Source: an uncultured SAR86 cluster bacterium (GTDB lineage Bacteria > Pseudomonadota > Gammaproteobacteria > Magnimaribacterales > D2472). From it: DNA of 64,000 bases. The position numbers were made by a program, and so were the translations under genes. Where the stretch lies: contig CACHWY010000001.1 of the NCBI GenBank assembly GCA_902583575.1, positions 148,001 to 212,000 of the forward strand, given 5' to 3'. Shown here in pieces: positions 1 through 8,429 of the stretch (positions are counted from its first letter, which is position 1; each line of letters opens with the position of its first letter). The notes beneath the pieces are model-generated. The model saw only the letters and a list, made by a program, of their open reading frames with translations, had not been told where the DNA came from and ran no database searches.

Positions 1-1
1 G

Positions 2-532
2 CATGATGCTTTAGAAATTGCAGATATTGTAATTGCTTCAGCAGAAACTGACATGCCCCTTATAGGAAAAGGAGCAATTGAAAATGCTCTTAAAAAAAGG
101 CAAAACAAGCCAATTCTTTTAATCGATTTGGGTGTTCCAAGAAATATTGAAGAAGAGATTAGAAATATTGAACAAGCATATTTATTTTCTATAGATGATA
201 TTGAAAAAATAACTCAAGAAAATTTCGGACAGCGCTCTATAGAGGCTGAAAAAGCAATGAATTTAATTGTCCTAGAATCTCAAAGAGCATTAGATTTATT
301 TTCTCTTAAAACTCTTAAAGATAAGGCTAACATTCAGCTAGAAGAATTCTTAAGTAGTTTATCTTTAAAAGAAATAAAGCAATTTAAGTTTTCAAAAGAT
401 TATTCTGAATTAGCAAAATCAATTAAAGATATGAATATAGAAAATATAGAATTTAATAATTTTAAAGAAATAAAAAATATTGATAATCATGTTATTGAAT
501 CAATGATAAAAAGGTTTTTTGATAATGCATGA
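2..532 (+). CDS. hemA: Glutamyl-tRNA reductase, C-terminal part (cut by window edge)
   Basis: Only the C-terminal 176 codons lie in the window; the frame is open to the left edge. Glutamyl-tRNA reductase makes glutamate-1-semialdehyde from Glu-tRNA, the first step of C5 tetrapyrrole synthesis in the cytoplasm. The visible part covers the end of the NADPH-binding domain (ADIVIAS, then PLIGKGAIENAL, then ILLIDLGVPRNIEEE) and the helical dimerisation domain with a Lys/Glu-rich tail. The catalytic Cys lies upstream and cannot be checked. The hemA-prfA-prmC order is the usual gammaproteobacterial one. The stop codon overlaps the start of prfA. Identification rests on the conserved IGKG and VPR blocks and on context. 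Confidence 0.93.
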   Translation, partial: HDALEIADIVIASAETDMPLIGKGAIENALKKRQNKPILLIDLGVPRNIEEEIRNIEQAYLFSIDDIEKITQENFGQRSIEAEKAMNLIVLESQRALDLFSLKTLKDKANIQLEEFLSSLSLKEIKQFKFSKDYSELAKSIKDMNIENIEFNNFKEIKNIDNHVIESMIKRFFDNA

Positions 533-1610
533 TTCAATGCTAAAAAAACTCGATCAACTCCAAAAAAGGATTAAAGAAATTGAAACACTTCTGCTTGATC
601 CTGAAACAACAAAGGATATTGATAAATATACTTTACTAAATAAAGAATTTGCAGATCTTAAGCCAATTGTTGAAAAATTTGAGGAATACAATCAGACAAT
701 AATAAGCATCAATGATGCTAATGAAATAATTAATTCTGATGAGCAGGATTTAAGACAATTAGCAGAAGAAGAATTAAAGAAATCTTTGGGGAAACCTGAA
801 TTATTAGAACAAGAGCTTAAATTAATGCTATTGCCTAAAGATTCAGCTGACGATGGCTCAGCTTATTTGGAAATAAGAGCTGGGGCTGGTGGTGATGAGG
901 CTGGAATCTTTGCAGGAGATCTTTTTAGAATGTATTCAAGGCTTTCTGAAAGAGAAGAGTGGAATTTAGAGGTCATAGATATAAAACAGTCTGAACAGGG
1001 TGGCTTGAAAGAGGTAGTAGCAAAGCTTGTTGGTAAGAGTGTTTTTAAAGTTTTAAAGTTTGAGTCAGGTGTTCATAGAGTGCAAAGAGTGCCTGAGACT
1101 GAATCGCAAGGAAGAATCCATACATCAACATGTACTGTTGCTGTATTGCCTGAAGTTCAAGAAGTACAAGATATTAATATAGACAAGAATGATCTTAGAA
1201 TTGATACATTTAGAGCCTCTGGAGCTGGCGGTCAACATGTAAATAAGACAGACTCTGCAGTACGTTTAACCCATATTCCATCTGGTCTTGTAGTTGAATG
1301 TCAGGATGGGAGATCTCAGCACAAAAATAAAGAAAAAGCATTGTCGCTTTTAGCAGCTAAACTCAAACAGCAAGAAATTGATAATCAACAAGAAAGCATT
1401 GCTAGCGAAAGAAAGATTATGGTTGGAACTGGAGATAGAAGCGAGAAAATAAGGACCTATAATTTTCCTCAAGGCAGAATGACTGATCATAGAATTAAAC
1501 TTACACAACATAATTTAGACCAAATTATGGATGGTGATATAAAAACTATATGCGATGCATTATTAGCAGAGAATCAGCTAGCTATGCTTTCACAACTTGA
1601 ATCAGAATAA
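525..1610 (+). CDS. prfA: Peptide chain release factor 1
   Basis: RF1 reads UAA and UAG in the ribosomal A site and triggers release of the finished protein. The 361-residue product has the GGQ hydrolysis motif in AGGQHVNKTDSAVRL and the PxT stop-codon reading tripeptide as PET in HRVQRVPETESQGR, which marks RF1 rather than RF2. ATG at 525 is chosen because AAGG lies about 11 bases upstream; TTG at 519 and ATG at 537 are alternatives. The start overlaps the end of hemA, and the next gene, prmC, encodes the enzyme that methylates the Gln of this GGQ motif. Confidence 0.96.
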   Translation: MHDSMLKKLDQLQKRIKEIETLLLDPETTKDIDKYTLLNKEFADLKPIVEKFEEYNQTIISINDANEIINSDEQDLRQLAEEELKKSLGKPELLEQELKLMLLPKDSADDGSAYLEIRAGAGGDEAGIFAGDLFRMYSRLSEREEWNLEVIDIKQSEQGGLKEVVAKLVGKSVFKVLKFESGVHRVQRVPETESQGRIHTSTCTVAVLPEVQEVQDINIDKNDLRIDTFRASGAGGQHVNKTDSAVRLTHIPSGLVVECQDGRSQHKNKEKALSLLAAKLKQQEIDNQQESIASERKIMVGTGDRSEKIRTYNFPQGRMTDHRIKLTQHNLDQIMDGDIKTICDALLAENQLAMLSQLESE

Positions 1611-2438
1611 TTGTCTAAGAATTTAAGCCATTTCCAAAATATTATCGATAAGGCATTTCTTGCTGAATCTAATGTTAAAAATGAATTTATTTTCTATTTG
1701 AAAGAAAAATTAAAATTTAAGGATGATGATATTTATCTAAATAAAGAAAAAATATTTACAGATTCTGAGGTAAATCTTGTTAATGATTTTATTCAAAAAA
1801 AGAAAGCTGGCATTCCATTAGACTACATAATAAATTCCAGTAATTTTTATGAAGAAGAATTTTATGTTGACCAGAGAGTCTTAATACCAAGACCAGAGAC
1901 TGAGCTTTTAGTAGATTTTGTTAATAATTATGGTTTCCCTAAGAAGATTAAGATTCTAGATGCTGGAACAGGCTCGGGTTGTATAGGCATATCAATTGCT
2001 CTAAAGAATCCAAATTATGAAGTCTATGGATCTGATTATTCTATAGATGCTTTGAACGTAGCAAATCTTAATAAAGCCTCGTTTAAGATAAAAAATTTTT
2101 CTTTAATTCAATCTGATTGGCTTTCTTGTTTTGGAGAAGGCTCTTTGGATGTAATTGTTAGCAATCCACCTTATATAAAGGAGGATGATAAACACTTACA
2201 TAGCTTAATGCATGAGCCCTATGAGGCTCTAGTAGCACCTGATGATGGTTTGGCAGATATTAAAACAATTACTGAACAATCAACTTCTATCTTAAAAAGA
2301 GGAGGGGTTCTCATTTATGAACATGGATACAAACAATCAGATAAAGTTCATGAAAATTTTAATAATTTTGGTTTTAGTAATATCGAATCTTTAAAAGATT
2401 ATCAAGGACATGAACGAATAACTTATGCATTTTATTAA
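1611..2438 (+). CDS. prmC: Release factor glutamine N5-methyltransferase
   Basis: PrmC (HemK) uses S-adenosylmethionine to methylate the Gln side chain of the GGQ motif in release factors. The 275-residue protein has an N-terminal helical domain, the linker RVLIPRPETELLV, the SAM-binding loop ILDAGTGSGCIGI near residue 117 and the catalytic NPPY motif in VSNPPYIKEDD. The apparent start is TTG, directly after the prfA stop codon with no gap, so translation is probably coupled to prfA. The last 4 bases overlap the convergent gene on the minus strand. Confidence 0.95.
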   Translation: MSKNLSHFQNIIDKAFLAESNVKNEFIFYLKEKLKFKDDDIYLNKEKIFTDSEVNLVNDFIQKKKAGIPLDYIINSSNFYEEEFYVDQRVLIPRPETELLVDFVNNYGFPKKIKILDAGTGSGCIGISIALKNPNYEVYGSDYSIDALNVANLNKASFKIKNFSLIQSDWLSCFGEGSLDVIVSNPPYIKEDDKHLHSLMHEPYEALVAPDDGLADIKTITEQSTSILKRGGVLIYEHGYKQSDKVHENFNNFGFSNIESLKDYQGHERITYAFY

Positions 2439-4435
2439 TCTACTTTTTTTATCCACCCATTTTTAAGATCATATTCTAAATCTTTAATTATAGGGCTTTG
2501 ATTCCCAAGATAAGTTGTTCTTTTAACATTTTGCCTGTAGAAGGAATTGGCTTTATTGATTTCTTTAAAGGTTTTGCCTTTTTTACCAATCCAATCCCAT
2601 CTGGCAATATTATGCTCTGCAGCATTAGAGCGAGGGACATTAATTGTTCTTTTAAAAACATGATTATCATTAAGATTATGAGCCACCCCATCGATCATAA
2701 TTGTCATTTGGTTTAATTCCATTAAACCATTTTGAATGACGTTATAATCGATTGTTTTTTTTGGAGGCAGGGTATTTAGTGGAAAATACACTGGATATTT
2801 TCGCTCATTGTCACCAAGCCAATTTTTCGCCTCGTATTGATAAATCTCATATCTTTCATAGACTTTACAATAACGTGAGCTTCTAAGAGGAGAGTCCTTC
2901 TTATATATAACATTTTGAAGAGTTTTTTCATTTTTTAAACCTGCTAATAAGCTTAATGAGATATGATCAATCCAATTATCCCAGGTAAATAATTGCTCTC
3001 TAGCATTTAGAGCAATTCTTAATGTCTTTATAGCTTCAACAATAATAAGCCCCCATTCTTCCCAATTATAAGATATCGTTCTTGTAGGCAGAATTTTTTG
3101 CGAATCATAATTAGGTTCTCTTTCTTTAATAAATGCAATCTCATGTTCTAAAGCTTCAGCCATTGTTTCATCCGTTATTTCATCTCCCTCTCTCCATTCC
3201 TGTAACTCTTCTATTTCTGGAGGCCAAAGCAAGGGTGCTCCTTCAACTTGATTGGCTGGATAAAAAGTTTTAAATAGCTTACAAAAACTTCCACTATTTT
3301 CATGTTCGTGAGGGTCTTTATTATTAGATTCAAGCACTCTTATCATTGCCTTTAGCCTCATATCAATGTCTTGATGTTCTCGAGAACTATGTAAAGCAAG
3401 TGGAGTGTTATTAGTAATATATAGCCAAGCAGAACCTTTTGCCCAAACTTCTTCTAAATCTCTATCTTCATCAATACCGCATTCTCTTAGAATTTTTTTC
3501 TTTGCTTCATCCCCTAATAAATCAAATATATTATCAGCATCTCTTGCACTTATACCTTTATTATCCCAGAATGTTTGAGTAAGATTGTAAGCATCTATTT
3601 CAGATTGAGTAGCCGGACTTGAGATTTTCTTTTCCAAAGATTCATAATCATAATTTGTAATTTCATCAATATACTTTTTATATAACTCTTGAACTCTTTT
3701 TGGTGGGGCTTTAATAAGGCCTTGTTTTGTTAAAAAATTTATTTCATTTTTAGTTGGACTAGAACTGTTTAAATGAGTGGAACCAGATTTACATATGCTT
3801 TTTATTCCATGAAGATTCAACAAAGCTTGAGTAATAAGTGTTTTGCCATCATAAATAATTTTATTTATTGTTTTTTTATCCATGGACAATACTTGAATAG
3901 CGCCAACATGATTTCCAATCGTATTTCCGATATGATCCATGTGAGTTAGTGAAGCTTTTCTAATAAGACCATTTGCATCGACAAATTCTTTAAACCTTTT
4001 TTTGGCTTCTAAAGCAGCCTCACTATCATCTGAATTAGAATCTAAGCTTTCAAAAATTATTTGAATATCTTTTAATGTTAATGATGAGTAAAAATGGTTT
4101 GCAAGTTGAAATGATTCGGCATAACACCTCCAAAAGAATTGTGTAAAAGTATGATTATCATTTAGAAGGGAGTACATCAACTTCACCATAAACTTTCTAC
4201 TGATTGGATTGATTTCTTTACCATTCATGTCACACCATCTTTTATTAGAGTCTTGATCGATTATGTAATTATGTAATCTCCAATCATCAATCATAAGCTG
4301 TCTTCCTGATTTAGAATTATTTATTCTTTCAATAATTAAATCGAATCTTTTCTTTCTTTCTTCTTCGCCTTCAACGAAATGATTGGGATTATGAAGCGCT
4401 TCTACGAGAGAGCTGTATAAGGAAATGTGACGCAT
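2435..4435 (-). CDS. Large protein of unknown function (666 aa)
   Basis: I do not recognise this protein. The single long frame has AT-rich codon use like its neighbours. No signal peptide or membrane helix is evident, so it is probably cytosolic. It is rich in charged and aromatic residues (WRLHNYIIDQD, TFTQFFWRCYAESF, WEEWGLI, IARWDWIGKKGKTF), with acidic linkers in the middle. It has no P-loop, HTH or protease motif that I can see. Its ATG is at 4435, facing the small ORF and ARPP-1 gene across about 110 AT-rich bases, and its stop overlaps the end of prmC by 4 bases. It separates the conserved prfA-prmC pair from selO, which suggests acquisition, but that is inference. Confidence 0.75.
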   Translation of the reverse strand: MRHISLYSSLVEALHNPNHFVEGEEERKKRFDLIIERINNSKSGRQLMIDDWRLHNYIIDQDSNKRWCDMNGKEINPISRKFMVKLMYSLLNDNHTFTQFFWRCYAESFQLANHFYSSLTLKDIQIIFESLDSNSDDSEAALEAKKRFKEFVDANGLIRKASLTHMDHIGNTIGNHVGAIQVLSMDKKTINKIIYDGKTLITQALLNLHGIKSICKSGSTHLNSSSPTKNEINFLTKQGLIKAPPKRVQELYKKYIDEITNYDYESLEKKISSPATQSEIDAYNLTQTFWDNKGISARDADNIFDLLGDEAKKKILRECGIDEDRDLEEVWAKGSAWLYITNNTPLALHSSREHQDIDMRLKAMIRVLESNNKDPHEHENSGSFCKLFKTFYPANQVEGAPLLWPPEIEELQEWREGDEITDETMAEALEHEIAFIKEREPNYDSQKILPTRTISYNWEEWGLIIVEAIKTLRIALNAREQLFTWDNWIDHISLSLLAGLKNEKTLQNVIYKKDSPLRSSRYCKVYERYEIYQYEAKNWLGDNERKYPVYFPLNTLPPKKTIDYNVIQNGLMELNQMTIMIDGVAHNLNDNHVFKRTINVPRSNAAEHNIARWDWIGKKGKTFKEINKANSFYRQNVKRTTYLGNQSPIIKDLEYDLKNGWIKKVD

Positions 4436-4545
4436 AATTTATTATAACTTATATGTTCAAAATATCAACTTGTAAATTATATTATATATGTTAATCTTAT
4501 ACACATTAAATATAAAAGTATATAACTACAAAATAGGAGAACAAA
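4436..4545. other. AT-rich divergent spacer with a DnaA-box-like nonamer
   Basis: This spacer separates the minus-strand 666-residue gene from the plus-strand island operon and must hold both promoters. It contains several TATAAT-like hexamers but no single convincing -35/-10 pair. TTATACACA at 4497-4505 matches the DnaA-box consensus TTATNCACA exactly; one isolated copy in such AT-rich DNA may be chance. AGGAG at 4535-4539 is a Shine-Dalgarno sequence for the TTG at 4546. Confidence 0.4.
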
Positions 4546-4710
4546 TTGTCGAAGAAGATACCACCCAATTATTTCAAGACGATAGAGTCGTTGATAGAAA
4601 TAGAAGTAGAAGCAGAAAAGATAGCAGAGGAAATGCACAAAAAATCACCCAACAAGAATCCGCGCTTTTGGAAATTGCTGAAGAGCAAAAACAAACCGAA
4701 AGAGGACTAA
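4546..4710 (+). CDS. Possible small protein (54 aa) leading the island operon
   Basis: A short frame starts with TTG at 4546, six bases after AGGAG (4535-4539), and stops with TAA at 4708-4710, two bases before the ATG of the ARPP-1 gene. The predicted product starts MSKKIPPNYFK and continues with an acidic, probably helical stretch (IEIEVEAEKIAEEMHKK) and a basic tail with RFWKLLK. Start-signal placement and tight coupling support it. Against it, 29 of 54 codons end in G or C, which is high for this AT-rich DNA, while the overlapping ARPP-1 frame over the same bases has about 25 percent. So either this is a real small gene with unusual base use, or the bases code in the other frame. No family is recognised. 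Confidence 0.5.
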   Translation: MSKKIPPNYFKTIESLIEIEVEAEKIAEEMHKKSPNKNPRFWKLLKSKNKPKED

Positions 4711-4712
4711 CT

Positions 4713-5669
4713 ATGTATTTAAATAAATTACAGCCTCGCCCAAATCAAACGTCATCATTTGTGCAAGAGCCATTCTTTTCAAAGATGCAAAGTTTTGATA
4801 AAAATGGAGGTATTTTTATTCCTGTTTTATCAAACGAAGCTAAAAAAGCTGATTTCATAACAATAGATAAAAATAATACAAATGATTTTTCTTTACATGA
4901 AACTGAAAGAGTTAATTCTCTTTTGGTTGAAAATTTATCAAATAAACCATTATTAATATTAAACGGAGAGATATTTGATGGTGCTAAACAAGATCGCGTG
5001 GCAAATGAGACGGTTCTTGTTCCAGCTAATTCTTCCTTAGAGATTAAAGTTAGTTGTGTTGAACAGGGGAGATGGGCATACAAAACAAGAGCATTTAGCA
5101 GAGGTAAAAATATGTTTAATTATCACTCTAAAGGAGTGAAAGATTTACATAATAATTCTGCAAAACATAATCAACCATCTGGCTCAGTGCAAGATAATGT
5201 TTGGAGATCAATTCAAAATAAACAGACCAGAATGGGCGTATCGTCTAATACTGGATCTGTTAATGATACTTATATGAGATTTGATGAAACACTTTCTCAT
5301 TTAAGGCAAGAAATTAAAGAGGAAGACAATCAAATAGGATTATTAGTAATGATTCCTGGAAAATACATAGGACTAGATTTGTTTATAAATAAGGACATTT
5401 TTGGGAAGTACAAAGACAGGCTCTATAAAAGCCATTTAATAGAATTGTTGGATAACAATCATAGAAATCTAAGATATCCTGAAAACGAGATAAATTCTTT
5501 TATGCTTCAGCTTATGTATGGAAAAGAGGTTATTAATCCTAAGAAGTTAGGAGAAGAATATAGTATTTATGAAAGAGACTCTCAGACTACCTCCAGTGCT
5601 TTGGTTTTCAATAATGAACTGATTCATCTCACAGCAATTCAGAATATGGAAAGAAGATATGCAAGATAA
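4713..5669 (+). CDS. ARPP-1 / DUF6569 family protein
   Basis: The 318-residue product carries the hallmark stretch of the ARPP-1 (DUF6569) family: LLILNGEIFDGAKQDRV near residues 80-96, then VLVPANSSLEIKVSCVEQGRW to residue 121. The family is named for genomic association with ADP-ribosylglycohydrolases and rhodanese-phosphatases; its biochemical role is not established. The frame is open upstream to an ATG at 4488, but ATG 4713 is preferred: it has GAGG seven bases upstream and follows the stop of the small ORF, and the extra 75 residues are low-complexity (Arg/Ser/Gln-rich) and lie outside the domain. The end overlaps the next gene by 11 bases, so the two are probably cotranscribed. Confidence 0.75.
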   Translation: MYLNKLQPRPNQTSSFVQEPFFSKMQSFDKNGGIFIPVLSNEAKKADFITIDKNNTNDFSLHETERVNSLLVENLSNKPLLILNGEIFDGAKQDRVANETVLVPANSSLEIKVSCVEQGRWAYKTRAFSRGKNMFNYHSKGVKDLHNNSAKHNQPSGSVQDNVWRSIQNKQTRMGVSSNTGSVNDTYMRFDETLSHLRQEIKEEDNQIGLLVMIPGKYIGLDLFINKDIFGKYKDRLYKSHLIELLDNNHRNLRYPENEINSFMLQLMYGKEVINPKKLGEEYSIYERDSQTTSSALVFNNELIHLTAIQNMERRYAR

Positions 5670-6405
5670 GGTTTTAGACCAAATAATCTCAAAGGTAAAT
5701 GAAATTGGAATAGCAAATGAACCAGGATCTATTCTTTATTCAGGAGATGAAACTGTTTGCAAAGGCGATATCTACTTTATGGGCGCTAATCCTGGTGGTC
5801 ACTCAGATCAATTTTCAAATGAAATTGAAGATACTGTTAAAAATCAATTAGAGAGAAAATATGTATCTTCATCATTCAACGAGTATTTTGATGCTCGATG
5901 GCAAAGGTCTGGTGGAAATGCAACACCTGCTGGCCAAGCATTACTCCAAAAAAGAATTAAATTTCTTTTTCAAAATTTAGAGTTAAATCTTAAAAAAACT
6001 CTTTCTACAAACTTAGTATTTGTTAGATCACCTACATTAGAAAAGTTTCATCTGGATTGGAATGAAGCTGCAAACAGGTGCTGGGCAGTTCACGAAATTT
6101 TATTAGAAGAAGTTATGCCAAAAATAATTATTGTTTTTGGAGACGAAGCAAGATCATATATTGAAACAAAAATGAGAATTCAGGAGGAAGAGGTATTTGA
6201 AGTCAAATCGCAAAATGAAATAAAGTTTTTTTATTATCGCAAAGGAATGATCTTAATAAAAGGAGAATCAAAACCATTAGTTTTATTATCAACGCCACAT
6301 TTATCAAGATATAAGATTGATGCTAGAGGGATTGATTACGGAGATAAATTTGATACAAGACCAGCCTTAAATTGGTTAAGAAAAAAAATAATAAATAATA
6401 TTTAG
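5659..6405 (+). CDS. Uracil-DNA-glycosylase-fold-like protein (putative)
   Basis: The 248-residue product has FMGANPGGHSD near residues 41-51, resembling the first active-site loop of the uracil-DNA glycosylase superfamily (G-x-NPG), and STPHLSRYK near residues 211-219, resembling the second loop (H-x-S). Between them lies a beta strand-helix region, IIIVFGDEARSYI, as expected for an alpha/beta fold. I therefore suggest a UDG-like nucleic-acid or nucleotide hydrolase, but this rests on two short motifs. It overlaps the ARPP-1 gene by 11 bases, and its stop overlaps the SD of the following HTH gene, so all are likely one operon. Confidence 0.55.
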   Translation: MQDKVLDQIISKVNEIGIANEPGSILYSGDETVCKGDIYFMGANPGGHSDQFSNEIEDTVKNQLERKYVSSSFNEYFDARWQRSGGNATPAGQALLQKRIKFLFQNLELNLKKTLSTNLVFVRSPTLEKFHLDWNEAANRCWAVHEILLEEVMPKIIIVFGDEARSYIETKMRIQEEEVFEVKSQNEIKFFYYRKGMILIKGESKPLVLLSTPHLSRYKIDARGIDYGDKFDTRPALNWLRKKIINNI

Positions 6406-6414
6406 GAGGATGCA

Positions 6415-6612
6415 ATGGAACTCAAAGACTTTATTAAATTTGTCGGTCAAAAAAAAGCAGCAGTAATTTTTGATTGCTCTGAAGCTTCATGTAAATCATG
6501 GAGATACGGGTATAGACAACCAACAATCAACCAAGCAAAAAAAATTATTATAGCTACTCATGGTATGCTTACTTATGATTCAATTTATGGACCAGTTACT
6601 GAAATAAAATAA
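6415..6612 (+). CDS. Small HTH protein, Cro/YdaS-like
   Basis: The 65-residue protein is a single helix-turn-helix-like domain: FIKFVGQKKAAVIFDCSEAS, then CKSWRYGYRQPT, with the W-R-x-G-x-R-x-P pattern of the recognition helix and wing in phage Cro/YdaS-type regulators. It has a perfect AGGAGG at 6404-6409, five bases before the ATG. Located last but one in the island operon, it could autoregulate it, but no operator was identified. A phage or toxin-antitoxin origin is possible. No integrase or toxin is next to it. Confidence 0.6.
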   Translation: MELKDFIKFVGQKKAAVIFDCSEASCKSWRYGYRQPTINQAKKIIIATHGMLTYDSIYGPVTEIK

Positions 6613-6617
6613 TTTTT

Positions 6618-6992
6618 ATGAAACAAAAAGATCTACATTTAATTGGAGTGGAGCAAGAGTTAATAGATAAACTCTTTTTATTTAAAAAACAAATTAAAGA
6701 ACTTAAAAAGATAATTGATAGGTCTAAAAAAGGAATTAGTAAATATAAAAAAGAAAAACCTGAAAAAAAAGAATGTCAGCTATCAAATGGAACTATATCT
6801 TTTTTAAAATATAAAAAAATAAATTTAATTAATGATCTCATTAATCTATATCAATCTGATTGTGCGATGGCTGAGCATAATTTGGCATATAGACTGGACT
6901 GGATCAAAGATCTTCAAGAGTATATCCAAGACCTAGACAGTCAAAAGAAACTAAGAGAAAAAAAAATATTAACACTATCTAAATTATCTTAG
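6618..6992 (+). CDS. Small coiled-coil-like protein of unknown function
   Basis: The 124-residue product is Lys/Glu/Leu-rich and predicted helical throughout, with heptad-like stretches (LFLFKKQIKELKKIIDRSKKG near residues 19-39, and a C-terminal IQDLDSQKKLREKKI). It has no signal peptide or membrane segment and I recognise no family. It follows the HTH gene by 5 bases and has no strong SD, so it probably depends on coupled translation. Its last 4 bases overlap the convergent selO end. It marks the right edge of the atypical block. Confidence 0.55.
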   Translation: MKQKDLHLIGVEQELIDKLFLFKKQIKELKKIIDRSKKGISKYKKEKPEKKECQLSNGTISFLKYKKINLINDLINLYQSDCAMAEHNLAYRLDWIKDLQEYIQDLDSQKKLREKKILTLSKLS

Positions 6993-8422
6993 GTTCCACA
7001 ATAGGTAACATAACGCTCATCAGAGGGTGAGGGCATAGTATATTTTTCATACCTATCTTTTTCTATAAAAGGTGCTTCTAGTAATTTATTTATTAAATTA
7101 ATTTCTGCCATGTCTCCATTATTGGCATGCTTTAGTGCATCTTCGATTAGATGGTTTCTTGGGATACAGCAGGGATTTTTTAAATTCATTTCTTGAAATA
7201 TATTTTCAAAATTAATTTCTTTTTTCCAAGTTTTATACCATTTTTCAAAAATTTTAGATTCTCTAAAGACAGAATCTTTTACCCTCATTGATTTATTAAC
7301 AATTTTTGCAAGATTTCTAAATGACAAAGTAAAGTCTATTGATTCAGAATGTAATATTTTTAAATACTTATCAATTATTTTTATATTCTTATCATCAATA
7401 TTATTAAGACCTAACTTCTCACAAAATTCTTTATAGAAATATTCTTGATATGAGGGCATTACTAATTGTAAAACTTCAGTTAATTGCTTTACTGATTTTT
7501 CCTCACTTTCATCTATTAAAGGAATAAGAGTTTCAGCTAATTTTGTAAGATTCCAAACAAGAATGGCAGGTTGATTTAGGTATGCATACCTCCCACTATG
7601 ATCTATAGAGCTAAAAACAGTCTTTGGATCATATTTATCCATAAATGCACATGGACCATAATCTATTGTTTCTCCTGAAATGGTCATATTATCCGTATTC
7701 ATAACGCCATGAATAAAGCCAACACTCATCCATTTAGAGATCAAGGAAGCTTGTTTATCACAGACAGCAGCAAAGAAGCTTAGGTATTTATTATCTGTTT
7801 GATTTAATTCTGGATAATGTCTATTAATTGAATAGTCAGTCAATGATTTTAGGGTTTCTATATTTTTACTCCTGGCATATTCAAATGTCCCAATTCTTAT
7901 ATGGCTTTTAGCAACACGAGTAAGAACTCCACCAGGTTGTTCTGTTTCACGAAAAACAGTTTCATTAGTTTTAAGAGCAAAAAGAGCTCTTGTTGTAGGG
8001 ATATTAATTGAATGCATAAATTCACTAACAACATATTCTCTTAATACAGGTCCAAGAGCAGATTTACCATCTCCTCTTCTAGAAAAGGGAGTTTGGCCAA
8101 TGCCTTTTAGTTGAATATCCATATTTTGAACTTCTCCTAGGAGTATTGCTCTACCATCACCTAGTTGAGGATTAAAATGCCCAAATTGGTGACCTGAATA
8201 AGCTTGTGCTATTGGTATCGAGCTCTTTGGTAGACTCATCCCAGAGAAAATACTTAAACATTCTTTGGAGTCAATAAAATTGTTATCAATTCCTAGCTCT
8301 TCAGCAAGCCTATAGTTTTTTAAAAGAAATTCAGATTTTAAGAAACCAACAGGCATACATTTTTCACATATTTCATTTAGCTCTTTTGCATAGGAGTTTT
8401 CAAAATTAATAGAATTAGACAC
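6989..8422 (-). CDS. selO: Protein adenylyltransferase SelO (YdiU)
   Basis: SelO is a pseudokinase-fold enzyme that transfers AMP from ATP to Ser, Thr or Tyr of target proteins and is linked to redox stress. The 477-residue length matches the bacterial family. Diagnostic blocks are YSGHQFGHFNPQLGDGRA, QLKGIGQTPFSRRGDGK, VLREYVVSEFMH and GFIHGVMNTDNM-TISGETIDYGP, which holds the metal-binding Asn/Asp residues. It ends in YCGT, retaining the C-terminal Cys typical of bacterial members. The start codon is GTG. It reads in the same direction as the nitroreductase upstream, 7 bases away. Confidence 0.95.
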   Translation of the reverse strand: MSNSINFENSYAKELNEICEKCMPVGFLKSEFLLKNYRLAEELGIDNNFIDSKECLSIFSGMSLPKSSIPIAQAYSGHQFGHFNPQLGDGRAILLGEVQNMDIQLKGIGQTPFSRRGDGKSALGPVLREYVVSEFMHSINIPTTRALFALKTNETVFRETEQPGGVLTRVAKSHIRIGTFEYARSKNIETLKSLTDYSINRHYPELNQTDNKYLSFFAAVCDKQASLISKWMSVGFIHGVMNTDNMTISGETIDYGPCAFMDKYDPKTVFSSIDHSGRYAYLNQPAILVWNLTKLAETLIPLIDESEEKSVKQLTEVLQLVMPSYQEYFYKEFCEKLGLNNIDDKNIKIIDKYLKILHSESIDFTLSFRNLAKIVNKSMRVKDSVFRESKIFEKWYKTWKKEINFENIFQEMNLKNPCCIPRNHLIEDALKHANNGDMAEINLINKLLEAPFIEKDRYEKYTMPSPSDERYVTYCGT

Positions 8423-8429
8423 TAAAGAC

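Noticed and set aside
4497-4505. TTATACACA as a replication origin element
   Set aside because: A single DnaA-box match in AT-rich DNA, with no cluster of boxes and no dnaA or gyrB gene nearby.
4488-4712. N-terminal extension of the ARPP-1 protein from ATG 4488
   Set aside because: It has no SD at 4488, adds 75 low-complexity residues outside the domain, and ATG 4713 has a good SD. Codon use does favour this frame, so the rejection is provisional.
6415-6612. HTH gene as evidence of a prophage
   Set aside because: No integrase, terminase, structural gene or attachment repeat is nearby; a lone small HTH protein does not make a prophage.
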